Program-made: the position numbers and the translations under genes
Notes under the pieces: generated by a model
Database searches by the model: none
What the model was told of the DNA's origin: nothing
What the model saw: only the letters and a program-made list of their open reading frames with translations
Shown here: positions 52,184 through 60,524 of the stretch, in pieces
Numbering within the stretch: position 1 is the stretch's first letter
How the letters are laid out: every line of letters begins with the position of its first letter
NCBI GenBank assembly: GCA_039812375.1
Contig: JBDIAO010000004.1
Span: forward strand, 9,444-73,443
Reading direction: 5' to 3'
DNA from: JAGOME01 sp039812375
GTDB lineage: Bacteria > Actinomycetota > Actinomycetes > Actinomycetales > Dermatophilaceae
DNA length: 64,000 bases

Positions 52184-53533
52184 GTGACACCTGTGGTGAC
52201 TGCCCTGCACCAGGACCAGACCCCAGTGCGGGTGGCGATGCTCGGCTGCGGCGTCGTCGGCTCGGCCGTGGCCCGCCTCCTCGTCGAGAACGCTGCGGAT
52301 CTCACCGCGCGGGTCGGTGCCCCGCTGGAGCTCGTCGGCATCGCCGTTCGCGAGCCGGGACGGCCCCGGACGGACGTGCCGGTTCCAGTGAGCCTGTTCA
52401 CCGCCGACGCCGACCAGCTGGTCACCTGCGCTGACGTCGTCGTCGAGGTCATCGGCGGCATCGAGCCGGCCCGCGGCCTGATCCTGACGGCGATGGCGCA
52501 CGGTGCCTCCGTGGTCACCGCCAACAAGGCACTCCTCGCGCAGGACGGACCGAAACTGTATGCGGCCGCCGCCCGGTCGCAGGTCGACCTGTACTACGAG
52601 GCGGCTGTCGCCGGGGCCATCCCGATCCTCGGCCCGATCCGGGAGTCGCTGGCGGGGGACCGGGTGCGTCGGGTCATGGGCATCGTCAACGGCACGACGA
52701 ACTACGTTCTCGACCGGATGGACAGTACCGGCGCTGCCTTCGCCGACGCGCTCGCCCAGGCCCAGGCGCTCGGTTACGCCGAAGCGGACCCGACGGCGGA
52801 CGTGGAAGGTTTCGATGCCGCTGCGAAGGCCGCGATCCTCGCCTCGCTGGCCTTTCACACCCGGGTCGCCGGGATCGACGTGCATCGGGAGGGGATCACT
52901 GGGGTGAGCGCCGCGGATGTGCGCGCCGCCAAGGAGATGGACTGTGTCATCAAGCTGCTCGCTATCTGTGAACGGGTGCCACGCCCCACCGGCGATGCGG
53001 TCAGCGTCCGGGTCCACCCGGCGATGATCCCCAGGGCGCACCCCCTGGCCGCGGTACGCGAGGCCTACAACGCCGTCTTCGTCGAGTCCGAGGCGGCCGG
53101 CGAGCTCATGTTCTACGGCAAGGGTGCCGGTGGGGACCCGACGGCCTCGGCTGTCCTCGGCGACCTTGTCGCGGTGGCCCGGCACAAGGTGGGCGGCGCG
53201 CACGGGCCGGGGGAGTCGGCATACGCCGACTTGCCTGTCCTGCCCATGGGTGAGGCCCTGACCCGCTACTACATCAGCCTCGACGTCGTCGACCGGCCCG
53301 GAGTGCTCGCCCAGGTCGCCGCGACCTTCGCCGAGCACGACGTGTCCATCGAGACCGTCCACCAGCGCCTCCTCGAGAGGGAGGAGGACTCCGCGGGCCA
53401 GGGCGTCGGTGCCAACCTCGTGGTGACCACCCACACCGCAACCGACGCCGCACTCGCGGCGACCGTCGCCACCCTGGGGCGCCTGCCGAGCGTGGCGCGG
53501 GTCCACTCCGTCCTGCGCGTGGAAGGAGACTGA
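52184..53533 (+). CDS. hom: Homoserine dehydrogenase
   Basis: Hom reduces aspartate semialdehyde to homoserine. The 449-residue product has the Rossmann motif VAMLGCGVVGSAVARLL, the catalytic-lysine/NADP region VTANKALLAQDG, the core GIVNGTTNYVLD and ADPTADVEGFDAAAKAAILASLAF, and a C-terminal ACT domain (YYISLDVVDRPGVLAQVAATFAEHDVSIETVHQ) likely for threonine feedback. GTG 52184 is preferred; GTGs at 52193 and 52196 are alternatives. AGAAGGA lies upstream. Confidence 0.96.
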   Translation: MTPVVTALHQDQTPVRVAMLGCGVVGSAVARLLVENAADLTARVGAPLELVGIAVREPGRPRTDVPVPVSLFTADADQLVTCADVVVEVIGGIEPARGLILTAMAHGASVVTANKALLAQDGPKLYAAAARSQVDLYYEAAVAGAIPILGPIRESLAGDRVRRVMGIVNGTTNYVLDRMDSTGAAFADALAQAQALGYAEADPTADVEGFDAAAKAAILASLAFHTRVAGIDVHREGITGVSAADVRAAKEMDCVIKLLAICERVPRPTGDAVSVRVHPAMIPRAHPLAAVREAYNAVFVESEAAGELMFYGKGAGGDPTASAVLGDLVAVARHKVGGAHGPGESAYADLPVLPMGEALTRYYISLDVVDRPGVLAQVAATFAEHDVSIETVHQRLLEREEDSAGQGVGANLVVTTHTATDAALAATVATLGRLPSVARVHSVLRVEGD

Positions 53534-53538
53534 GCGTC

Positions 53539-54642
53539 ATGGCTGCACTTTGGCGCGGGGTCATTACCGAGTATGCCGACCGCCTCCCACTGCTCGCCGG
53601 CGCACCTGTGGTCACCCTCCTCGAGGGCGGCACTCCACTGGTCGACGCCGAGCACCTCTCAGAGCTCGTCGGCGCGCGCGTGCTGGTGAAGTTCGAAGGG
53701 CTCAACCCGACCGGGTCGTTCAAGGACCGGGGGATGACGACGGCCATCTCGGTAGCCAAGAAGCACGGTGCCCGCGCGGTCATCTGCGCGAGTACCGGGA
53801 ACACTTCGGCGTCGGCTGCTGCCTATGCGACGAAAGCGGGGATGACGTGCGCGGTCCTGGTGCCGGACGGGAAGATCGCGATGGGGAAGCTGTCCCAGGC
53901 AATCGCCCACGGTGCGACGCTGCTCCAGGTCGACGGCAACTTCGACGATTGTCTGGTCCTGGCCCGCAAGCTTGCTGACGCCTATCCCGTCGAGCTCGTC
54001 AACTCGGTCAACCCCGCTCGGATCGAGGGGCAGAAGACCGCGGCGTTCGAGATCGTCGACGCGCTTGGGGACGCTCCGGACATCCATGTCCTGCCGGTCG
54101 GCAACGCGGGCAACATCACCGCCTATTGGAAGGGCTACCGGGAGTACGCCACACCGACCCCAGGGCTTTCCGGTGGGCTGCTCGCGCCGGTCGCCACTCG
54201 GCTGCCACGGATGTTCGGCTTCCAGGCTGCCGGCGCCGCCCCGATCGTCCTGGGGCACCCGGTCGACGAGCCGGAGACCATCGCTACGGCCATCCGGATC
54301 GGCAACCCCGCGTCCTGGCAGCAGGCCCAGGCGGCGCGGGAAGAGTCCGGTGGGCTCATCGCCGCGGTCACCGACGAGGAGATCCTCGCTGCCCACCGGC
54401 TGCTGTCGTCTCGGGAGGGGATCTTCGTCGAGCCGGCCTCGGCAGCCTCCATCGCCGGCCTGCTCATGGCGGCTCGAGACGGTGAGATCCTCGCTGGCTC
54501 GACGGTCGTGTGCACGGTCACCGGCCACGGCCTGAAGGATCCGCAGTGGGCGCTGCGTACCCCCGACGGCTCCGAGGTGGCGCCGACGAGGGTGGGCAAC
54601 GACACGGTGTCCGTGGCGCGGGCCCTGGGCCTCGAGGGCTGA
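53539..54642 (+). CDS. thrC: Threonine synthase
   Basis: ThrC converts O-phosphohomoserine to threonine. The 367-residue product is a fold-type II PLP enzyme with the lysine in NPTGSFKDRGM (Lys62), the SASAAAYATKAG and PVGNAGNITAYWKGY phosphate-loop regions, and EPASAASIAGLL near the end. ATG 53539 follows GAAGGAGA, only 5 bases after the hom stop. Confidence 0.96.
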   Translation: MAALWRGVITEYADRLPLLAGAPVVTLLEGGTPLVDAEHLSELVGARVLVKFEGLNPTGSFKDRGMTTAISVAKKHGARAVICASTGNTSASAAAYATKAGMTCAVLVPDGKIAMGKLSQAIAHGATLLQVDGNFDDCLVLARKLADAYPVELVNSVNPARIEGQKTAAFEIVDALGDAPDIHVLPVGNAGNITAYWKGYREYATPTPGLSGGLLAPVATRLPRMFGFQAAGAAPIVLGHPVDEPETIATAIRIGNPASWQQAQAAREESGGLIAAVTDEEILAAHRLLSSREGIFVEPASAASIAGLLMAARDGEILAGSTVVCTVTGHGLKDPQWALRTPDGSEVAPTRVGNDTVSVARALGLEG

Positions 54643-54643
54643 G

Positions 54644-55624
54644 ATGTCGTCGCCGCGGCCCGTGCCGCCCCTGGTGCCGCACCCGGTGCCGATCCCGGCC
54701 GGGACCCGGGTGCACGTGCGGGTGCCGGCGAGCAGCGCCAACCTGGGGCCCGGATTCGACTCGGTCGGGTTGGCCTTGGGGGTGTGGGACGAGTGCACGG
54801 TCGAGGTGACCGAAGAGCCCGGTCTCGTCGTCGAGGTGGCCGGGCAGGGAAGCGACACAATCCCGCGGGACGCCTCGCACCTCGTCGTACGCTCCATGCG
54901 CCGGGCCTGGGCCGAACTTGGGGTGCCACCCCCGGGTGGGTTGGTGCTCCGTTGCCGCAACCGCGTGCCCCACGGCCGGGGGATGGGCTCGTCCGCAGCC
55001 GCGATCGTCGCCGGGATCGTTGCTGCGCAAGGCCTGTGCGATGTTGCGGCCGGCGGGCGCGATCTCGAGCGGAGCTTCACCAACGACCTCGCGGCTCGGC
55101 TCGAAGGGCATCCCGACAACGCATCGGCGAGCATCTACGGCGGAGCAACGCTGTCGATCTCCGACGAGACCCACGAGCAGACGACGACGGTGCGTCTGGC
55201 CCTTGACCCACGGATCATCCCCGTCGTCCTCGTCCCCGGCGAGGTGCTGTCCACAGCCAAGGCTCGCTCGGTGCTGCCGGACCGGGTCTCCCTCGCCGAC
55301 GCAGCCGCCAATGGTGCTCGGGTCGGGCTGCTCGTCCACGCGTTGACCTCCGACCCGGCCCTGCTGTTGACGGCGACCGTCGACCTGCTCCACCAGGAGC
55401 CGCGCCGGCCCTCCTATCCGGCGTCGATGGGACTCGTCGACGGGCTACGCTCGGCCGGGCATGCCGCTGTCATCTCCGGTGCCGGACCCTCGGTCCTCGT
55501 GCTGGCCACGCCCGACTCCGTCGCCGACGTGGTGGCCCTGGGCCCTGCCGGCTGGGACGTGCTCACACCGGGGGTCCCAGTGAGCGGGGTAGAGGTCACC
55601 AGCCCCGTGGTCACTGGCGCCTGA
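54644..55624 (+). CDS. thrB: Homoserine kinase
   Basis: ThrB phosphorylates homoserine for ThrC. The 326-residue GHMP kinase has PASSANLGPGFDSVGLAL, the ATP loop RVPHGRGMGSSAAAIVAG, and the C-terminal GAGPSVLVL motif. An N-terminal stretch of Pro/Val repeats (PRPVPPLVPHPVPIPAG) precedes the domain. ATG 54644 is one base after the thrC stop, so translation is coupled. Confidence 0.96.
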   Translation: MSSPRPVPPLVPHPVPIPAGTRVHVRVPASSANLGPGFDSVGLALGVWDECTVEVTEEPGLVVEVAGQGSDTIPRDASHLVVRSMRRAWAELGVPPPGGLVLRCRNRVPHGRGMGSSAAAIVAGIVAAQGLCDVAAGGRDLERSFTNDLAARLEGHPDNASASIYGGATLSISDETHEQTTTVRLALDPRIIPVVLVPGEVLSTAKARSVLPDRVSLADAAANGARVGLLVHALTSDPALLLTATVDLLHQEPRRPSYPASMGLVDGLRSAGHAAVISGAGPSVLVLATPDSVADVVALGPAGWDVLTPGVPVSGVEVTSPVVTGA

Positions 55625-55726
55625 GAAGTGCCGGGGCGCCTGAGAGGTGCCGGCTGGACTGGGCCGCTGTTGTGGCTCGCTGCTGCGGGCTCGTCGCTGC
55701 GGCCGCTGTTGTGGCTCGCTGCTGCG
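55616..55726. repeat. Two sets of direct repeats in the thrB-PTS intergenic region
   Basis: A 19-base repeat (GGCGCCTGAGARGTGCCGG at 55616-55634 and 55635-55653, spanning the thrB stop) and a 26-base repeat starting GGCCGCTGTTGTGGC (55662-55687 and 55701-55726, period 39) fill most of the 108-base gap. A terminator could form but no perfect hairpin is obvious. Confidence 0.8.
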
Positions 55727-55732
55727 TGAGGG

Positions 55733-57499
55733 TTAGACGGGGACCAGGGAGTCGAGTCGGCGCTTCATCGCCGTCGCGTACTGCTCCGCCTCCAGACCGG
55801 CAATCAGATGCCAGACACCCTCGGCCACCTCGACCGAGCCCAGGAGTCCGGCACGGCGCAAGGCGCCCTGGTCCACCAGTGAGGAGTCGGCGACCGTGAC
55901 GCGCAGGCGGGTCTCGGCGACGAACGCGACATCGGTGATGTTCTCCTCACCGCCCAGAGCCTCCATCCACTGCCGCGCCTGGTTCAGCTCGACGTCACCG
56001 ACGACGATGACGCGGGGCTCCGGCTCGCGCACCTGGTCCACACCACCATGGCGGGCGGCCAGCTTCTGCTCCGGCGTGCGGTAGTCCAAGGTAATGACCA
56101 GGAACATCGAGGTGAAGAACGCGGCGCCGATCGCGATCGCATACAGCACGATGTTGTTGAACGCCGGAATGGTCAGCAACGAGGTGAACACGAAGGCGCT
56201 GGTCTTCAGCCCACCGCCAAAGCCGATGATGACGCCGCCGACCAGGCAGCCGACGAGCATCCTGGGATAGATCTTCTTGAACCGTAGGTGGATGCCATAC
56301 AGGGACGGCTCGGAGATGCCGCCGAGCAGGCCCGCTGCCAGAGCGCCCGTCGCGGTCTGGCGCATCTGCACGTCGCGGTCGCGCATGGCCAGCACCAGCA
56401 CGCCGGCGGTCGCTCCGAAGCAGGCGAAGTTCCAGGCACCCATCGGGCCCTGGATGTAGTCGTAGCCCAGGGTCTGGATGTTGAGGAGCATGACCGCGTT
56501 GATCGGCCAGTGCAGTCCCAGCGGCACCATGAAGGGATAGGCGAGCGGGACCACGATGGCGAAGATGAACGGTGAGAAACCGTTGACGGCGTGCAGGCCG
56601 GCGGACACCCAAGCACCGATGTAGACCCCGATCGGGCCGATCAGGAAGGCGGTCAGGGGCAACATGACCAGCATTGCCAGGAACGGCACGAAGATGAGTT
56701 GGAGGTTGTCGGGGATGAGTCGCTTCAGCAGCCGGTACAGCGGCCCGAGCACTGCCGCCATGAGCAGTGGTGGGAAGACTTGTGAGCTGTAGTTGAAGAT
56801 GGTCAGCGGCACCCCGAAGATGTCGACCAGGGTGACCTCGCTGCCGGCGATCGTCGCGTGATACGCCTCTGCGATCCCACCGAGCGCGGTGAACCCGGGC
56901 AACATGACCAGGCCCATGACGGCGAACCCGACCCACGGGTCGGCCCCGATCTTTTTCGAGGCGTTGTAGGCCACCATGAGCGGCAGGAAGACGAACACCG
57001 ACTGCCATAGCAGGTTCATGAACTGCCACGACGGCGGCAGGTGGGTGCGCGGGTCGGCCCAGTTACCGATGATGCCGAGCGTGCTCATCAGCGACATGAA
57101 CGTGATGAACAGCGATGCGCCGAGCAGCGCGCCCAGGATGGGCCGGAAGGAGTCGGACAGGAACTCAAAGAACGAGTCGACCCAGGCCAGCTTGCCGCGC
57201 ACTCCTCCGGCACGGGCAGCGGCCTTGAGTTCCTCGTCGGTGAGCTCGCCGCGGTTGCTCATCTGGGGTAGCGCGTTGATCTCGTTGAAGACCGTCTGCA
57301 CGGCGCCGCCGATGATGACCTGGTAGCGGTTGCCGGACTGCGGCACCCCACCCATGACCGCCTTGATGGACTCCACCTGGGCGGTGTCGACGATGGAGGA
57401 GTCGACGAGCTCGAAGCGGAGCCTGGTGGCGCAGTGGGAGAGACCACGCACGTTCTCCGGTCCGCCTATGGCCTCGACGATCTCTTCTGCAGTGGACAT
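55733..57499 (-). CDS. PTS sugar transporter EIIBC component with extra C-terminal degenerate EIIB domain
   Basis: The 588-residue permease of the glucose/beta-glucoside superfamily has an N-terminal EIIB domain with the phosphocysteine in LSHCATRLRFELVD (Cys23), a ~380-residue EIIC membrane domain (about 100-480; SFFEFLSDSFRPILGALLGASL, ISEPSLYGIHLRFKKIYP) and an extra C-terminal EIIB-like domain (about 510-588; NQARQWMEALGGEENITDVAFVAETRLRVTV) without Cys. The B-C order suggests beta-glucoside, sucrose or trehalose type; sugar unknown. ATG 57499 has GAGAGGAG. It is 13 bases after the EIIA-HPr-EI gene. Confidence 0.88.
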   Translation of the reverse strand: MSTAEEIVEAIGGPENVRGLSHCATRLRFELVDSSIVDTAQVESIKAVMGGVPQSGNRYQVIIGGAVQTVFNEINALPQMSNRGELTDEELKAAARAGGVRGKLAWVDSFFEFLSDSFRPILGALLGASLFITFMSLMSTLGIIGNWADPRTHLPPSWQFMNLLWQSVFVFLPLMVAYNASKKIGADPWVGFAVMGLVMLPGFTALGGIAEAYHATIAGSEVTLVDIFGVPLTIFNYSSQVFPPLLMAAVLGPLYRLLKRLIPDNLQLIFVPFLAMLVMLPLTAFLIGPIGVYIGAWVSAGLHAVNGFSPFIFAIVVPLAYPFMVPLGLHWPINAVMLLNIQTLGYDYIQGPMGAWNFACFGATAGVLVLAMRDRDVQMRQTATGALAAGLLGGISEPSLYGIHLRFKKIYPRMLVGCLVGGVIIGFGGGLKTSAFVFTSLLTIPAFNNIVLYAIAIGAAFFTSMFLVITLDYRTPEQKLAARHGGVDQVREPEPRVIVVGDVELNQARQWMEALGGEENITDVAFVAETRLRVTVADSSLVDQGALRRAGLLGSVEVAEGVWHLIAGLEAEQYATAMKRRLDSLVPV

Positions 57500-57512
57500 C
57501 GGCTGACTCCTC

Positions 57513-60107
57513 TCAGTCTTCGTCCAGCGGCACGAGGTCGCGGACTTCGGCGGCGGTGCTCTTGCGCAGGGCGCTGCCGGCCAGGTCTTTGCAGGCCTGA
57601 AGCGAGTGCGCCCGCACCTGCGCCTTGACCGACGGAATCGCGGGGATCGAGCAGGACAGCTCATCGACCCCCAGCCCGACGAGGATGGGGATGGCCTGGG
57701 GGTCGGAGGCGACGCCTCCGCAGACCCCGATCCAGCGGTCATACTTGTGGGCAGCCTCAGCGGCACGACCGATGAGGGCCAGCACCGCCGGGTTCAACGC
57801 GTCGACCTGGGGAGCCAGTTGCGGGTGGCCCCGGTCCATGGCCAGGGTGTATTGGGTCAGGTCGTTGGTACCGACCGAGAAGAAGTCGACCTCACGGGCG
57901 AACTGGTCGGCCATCACCGCGACGCTGGGGACTTCGACCATGACGCCGAGGGGCACTTGCGAGACCCCAAGCCGCGCGCGCTCCTGCTCGAAGATCTCCT
58001 TGGCCCGCAGGTAGTCGGACAGGGTCGCGATCATCGGGAACATGACATGGATCTGGGCGCCGGCATCGACGGCGCGCAGGATCGCCCGGCTCTGGGTGCG
58101 CAGAACCTCGGGCCGGTCCAGGCCGACCCGTATGCCGCGCAGGCCGAGGAACGGGTTCTCCTCGGCGGCGATTGGCAGGTATGGCAGCGGCTTGTCCCCG
58201 CCGACGTCCAGGGTGCGGATGACCAGCGGCCGACCGGGCATCTCTCGCGCGATGTCGGTGTAGATCCTGGCCTGCTCCTCTTCGGTCGGGGCGGTGGAGC
58301 GGCCCAGGAACAGGAACTCCGAACGGAGCAGACCCACACCCTCGGCGCCTTTGGCCGCGGCATCCTGGGCGTCGGTGAGCCCGCCGATGTTGGCCACGAC
58401 GTCGACACCGTGCCCGTCGGTGGTGATGGCCGGTTCGTGTGCGCGTTGCTGTTCCCGCTCGCGGCGCTCGGCCATCCTGGCCTGGGTTTCCCGGATCCGG
58501 GCGACCTCGCTCTCGCTGACGCCGGTGCGCAAGGTGCCCCGGGCGCCGTCGAGGATGACCCGGGTGCCGGCGGGGATGTCCAGCGCCCGGGCCTCGATGC
58601 CGGCCACAGCCGGGATGTCCAGGGAACGGGCAAGGATGGCGACGTGGCTCGTCGCCCCGCCGCCTGTGGTCGCGAAGCCCGCGACCTTGGTGCGGTCGAG
58701 CGTCGCGGTGTCCGAGGGGCTGAGCTCCTCAGCGATGAGGATCGCACCCTCGGCGAGCTCCTCCTGCTCGGCCTTTTGCCCAGTCAGCTCCTCCAGGACG
58801 CGCTGCCCCACGTCACGGACGTCGGCTGCACGGCCGGCGAGTACCTCGTTGGCCAGCCCGGCCAGCTGGGTGGCGAAGGTGTTGTAGGCGCGCTGCCAGG
58901 CGAAGGCTGCGGACTTGCCCTTGTCGATCGCCGACGTTGCCAGATCGAGCAGATCGGGGTCGGAGAGCAGCTCCTGGTGGGCGGCGAAGATGGCGGCCTT
59001 GTCCGGCAAACCGTCGCCCTCGAGCTTGCTCTGCAACGCCTGCAGATCGACCAGGGCGTGATCGATCGCGCTGTTGAGTTGGCGTCGCTCGAGGTACTTG
59101 TCGGAGGCCTCCTCACGCACCACGATGTCGTTGCGACGCAGCTGGACCACCTGCCCGACACCAAGCCCGGGGGAGGCTGACACACCCAGGAGCAGGTTGG
59201 GGTCGCCACTTCGCGGCGCGGGCGGTTCAGCTGGCGCGGCCAGTTCGGCTGGCGCGGCCAGTTCGGCTGGCGCGGCCAGTGGCTGGCCCTCGGTCACGGG
59301 CTCACCGGGGCCGGTCACCGGGCCGGCGGTCGGCTCCTCACCCAGACCGTCGGTGATGGCTGCCTCCAGCGCTGCCACGGCCTCGGCGGCGTCCGGGCCA
59401 GTGGCGATGACTTGGACCTTGTCCCCGTTGAGCACCGACATGGACATGATGGCGATCACGGACTTGGCGTTGGCCACGTCGTCGCCGCGTTTGAGCAGGA
59501 CCCGGCTCTGGAACTTCTTGGCGATCCCGACGAGCATCGCCGTGGGCCGGGCGTGCAGTCCGGCCGGGTTGAGCACGACGATTCCGTGTGACACCGACCG
59601 CTCCCCGCCGCCGTCGGGCTGGTCGCCCGGCACAGTCTTGAGGGTCAGGCTCGCGAGTTGATCCCGGCCGGCCTCGACCAGCCCGGTGGCGGCCTCGAAG
59701 CTGGCCAGTTCGTCGGAGTTGGTGATGACCACCTGGGTCAGCAGGCTCTTGGCCTGCAGAGCGACAAGATCGAGGTCGAACTCAATGAGGGGAGCTCCGA
59801 CACTGACTCGGTCCCCGAGCTTGACCAGCGCTCGGAATCCCTCGCCCTGCATCGAGACCGTGTCCAGTCCGATGTGCATGAGAACCTCAGCGCCGCCATC
59901 GCTGCGGATCGTCACTGCGTGACCGGCAGCATGCACCAACGCCACCTCGCCGTCGCATGGAGCGAGCAGGGTGCTGCTCAACGGGTCGATCGACACACCC
60001 TCGCCCACCATCTTTTGTGCGAACACCGGGTCGGGAACGGTGTCGATGGGCACCACCACCCCGGTCAATGGCGCTAGCAGCGTGACAGCGGTGTTCGGTG
60101 CGCTCAC
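57513..60107 (-). CDS. ptsI: EIIA-HPr-enzyme I fusion (phosphoenolpyruvate-protein phosphotransferase)
   Basis: The 864-residue fusion has a glucose-type EIIA (about 1-150; conserved His63 and phospho-His78 in LMHIGLDTV), HPr (about 172-258; phospho-His185 in GLHARPTA and a Ser-46-like AKSVIAIMSM), a linker with three PAELAA repeats (about 272-298) and enzyme I (about 305-864; phospho-His488 in GGATSHVAIL, catalytic Cys in IGVCGGVASD). It passes phosphate from phosphoenolpyruvate through three domains to the EIIB of the next gene. GTG 60107 has a clear GGAG. Together the two genes encode a whole PTS. Confidence 0.93.
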   Translation of the reverse strand: MSAPNTAVTLLAPLTGVVVPIDTVPDPVFAQKMVGEGVSIDPLSSTLLAPCDGEVALVHAAGHAVTIRSDGGAEVLMHIGLDTVSMQGEGFRALVKLGDRVSVGAPLIEFDLDLVALQAKSLLTQVVITNSDELASFEAATGLVEAGRDQLASLTLKTVPGDQPDGGGERSVSHGIVVLNPAGLHARPTAMLVGIAKKFQSRVLLKRGDDVANAKSVIAIMSMSVLNGDKVQVIATGPDAAEAVAALEAAITDGLGEEPTAGPVTGPGEPVTEGQPLAAPAELAAPAELAAPAEPPAPRSGDPNLLLGVSASPGLGVGQVVQLRRNDIVVREEASDKYLERRQLNSAIDHALVDLQALQSKLEGDGLPDKAAIFAAHQELLSDPDLLDLATSAIDKGKSAAFAWQRAYNTFATQLAGLANEVLAGRAADVRDVGQRVLEELTGQKAEQEELAEGAILIAEELSPSDTATLDRTKVAGFATTGGGATSHVAILARSLDIPAVAGIEARALDIPAGTRVILDGARGTLRTGVSESEVARIRETQARMAERREREQQRAHEPAITTDGHGVDVVANIGGLTDAQDAAAKGAEGVGLLRSEFLFLGRSTAPTEEEQARIYTDIAREMPGRPLVIRTLDVGGDKPLPYLPIAAEENPFLGLRGIRVGLDRPEVLRTQSRAILRAVDAGAQIHVMFPMIATLSDYLRAKEIFEQERARLGVSQVPLGVMVEVPSVAVMADQFAREVDFFSVGTNDLTQYTLAMDRGHPQLAPQVDALNPAVLALIGRAAEAAHKYDRWIGVCGGVASDPQAIPILVGLGVDELSCSIPAIPSVKAQVRAHSLQACKDLAGSALRKSTAAEVRDLVPLDED
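59222..59281 (-). repeat. 18-bp repeats encoding the PAELAA linker
   Basis: Three copies of GGCGCGGCCAGTTCGGCT (first copy with one change) lie in tandem and encode repeated P-A-E-L-A-A of the HPr-EI linker. Confidence 0.9.
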
Positions 60108-60524
60108 ATCGGCTCCTTAGTCAACGACGTCGTGCAGAAGAGATCTCGGCGCTGCCCGGGAATCTATCCCGTGGCGAGTGGCTTGATGGGGACTTGGCGA
60201 AGACCTGGTGAAAGGTTTGCCAGGTTCAGGCGCGGATCGCGCCTGGCACGCTGCCAGGCGCGGAGCCTTCGCCTACCGGGCATGTCGCATCGAAGTTGAG
60301 GAAGTGCGGTCGCGCGGTGCTACTGTGGAGATCGCAGCGCACGCGAGGTGAGCACCGCTCGTCAGCACCGTATGCCGCAGCTGCATCCCCACACGACAGC
60401 GGCCCGAGCCGGGGCCGGGCGGCCACTGCCGCCGTGGGACGACACATCCAATGGCCGATCGGCCATCATCTCGGCTCGCACCCGTTCCGGGAGAGCGAGT
60501 CATGGACGAGGGGAAGGATCCTTC
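60108..60524. promoter_or_regulatory. Divergent PTS/rho regulatory region
   Basis: About 417 bases without a gene separate the leftward PTS operon from rightward rho. It contains two overlapping, mutually exclusive hairpins (60227-60245 and 60240-60260) and must hold promoters for both. The remaining ~260 bases form an unusually long rho leader with no coding sign. Confidence 0.65.
60227..60260. promoter_or_regulatory. Two mutually exclusive hairpins
   Basis: CAGGCGCG (60227-60234) pairs with CGCGCCTG (60238-60245); alternatively CGCCTGGCA (60240-60248) pairs with TGCCAGGCG (60252-60260). Bases 60240-60245 belong to both stems, so only one can form at a time. GCCAGG at 60219-60224 can further extend the first stem. 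Confidence 0.6.

Noticed and set aside
60348..60524. N-terminal extension of Rho starting at 60348
   Set aside because: The extension lacks typical Rho sequence, and GTG 60525 has a proper ribosome-binding site directly before the conserved N-terminus.
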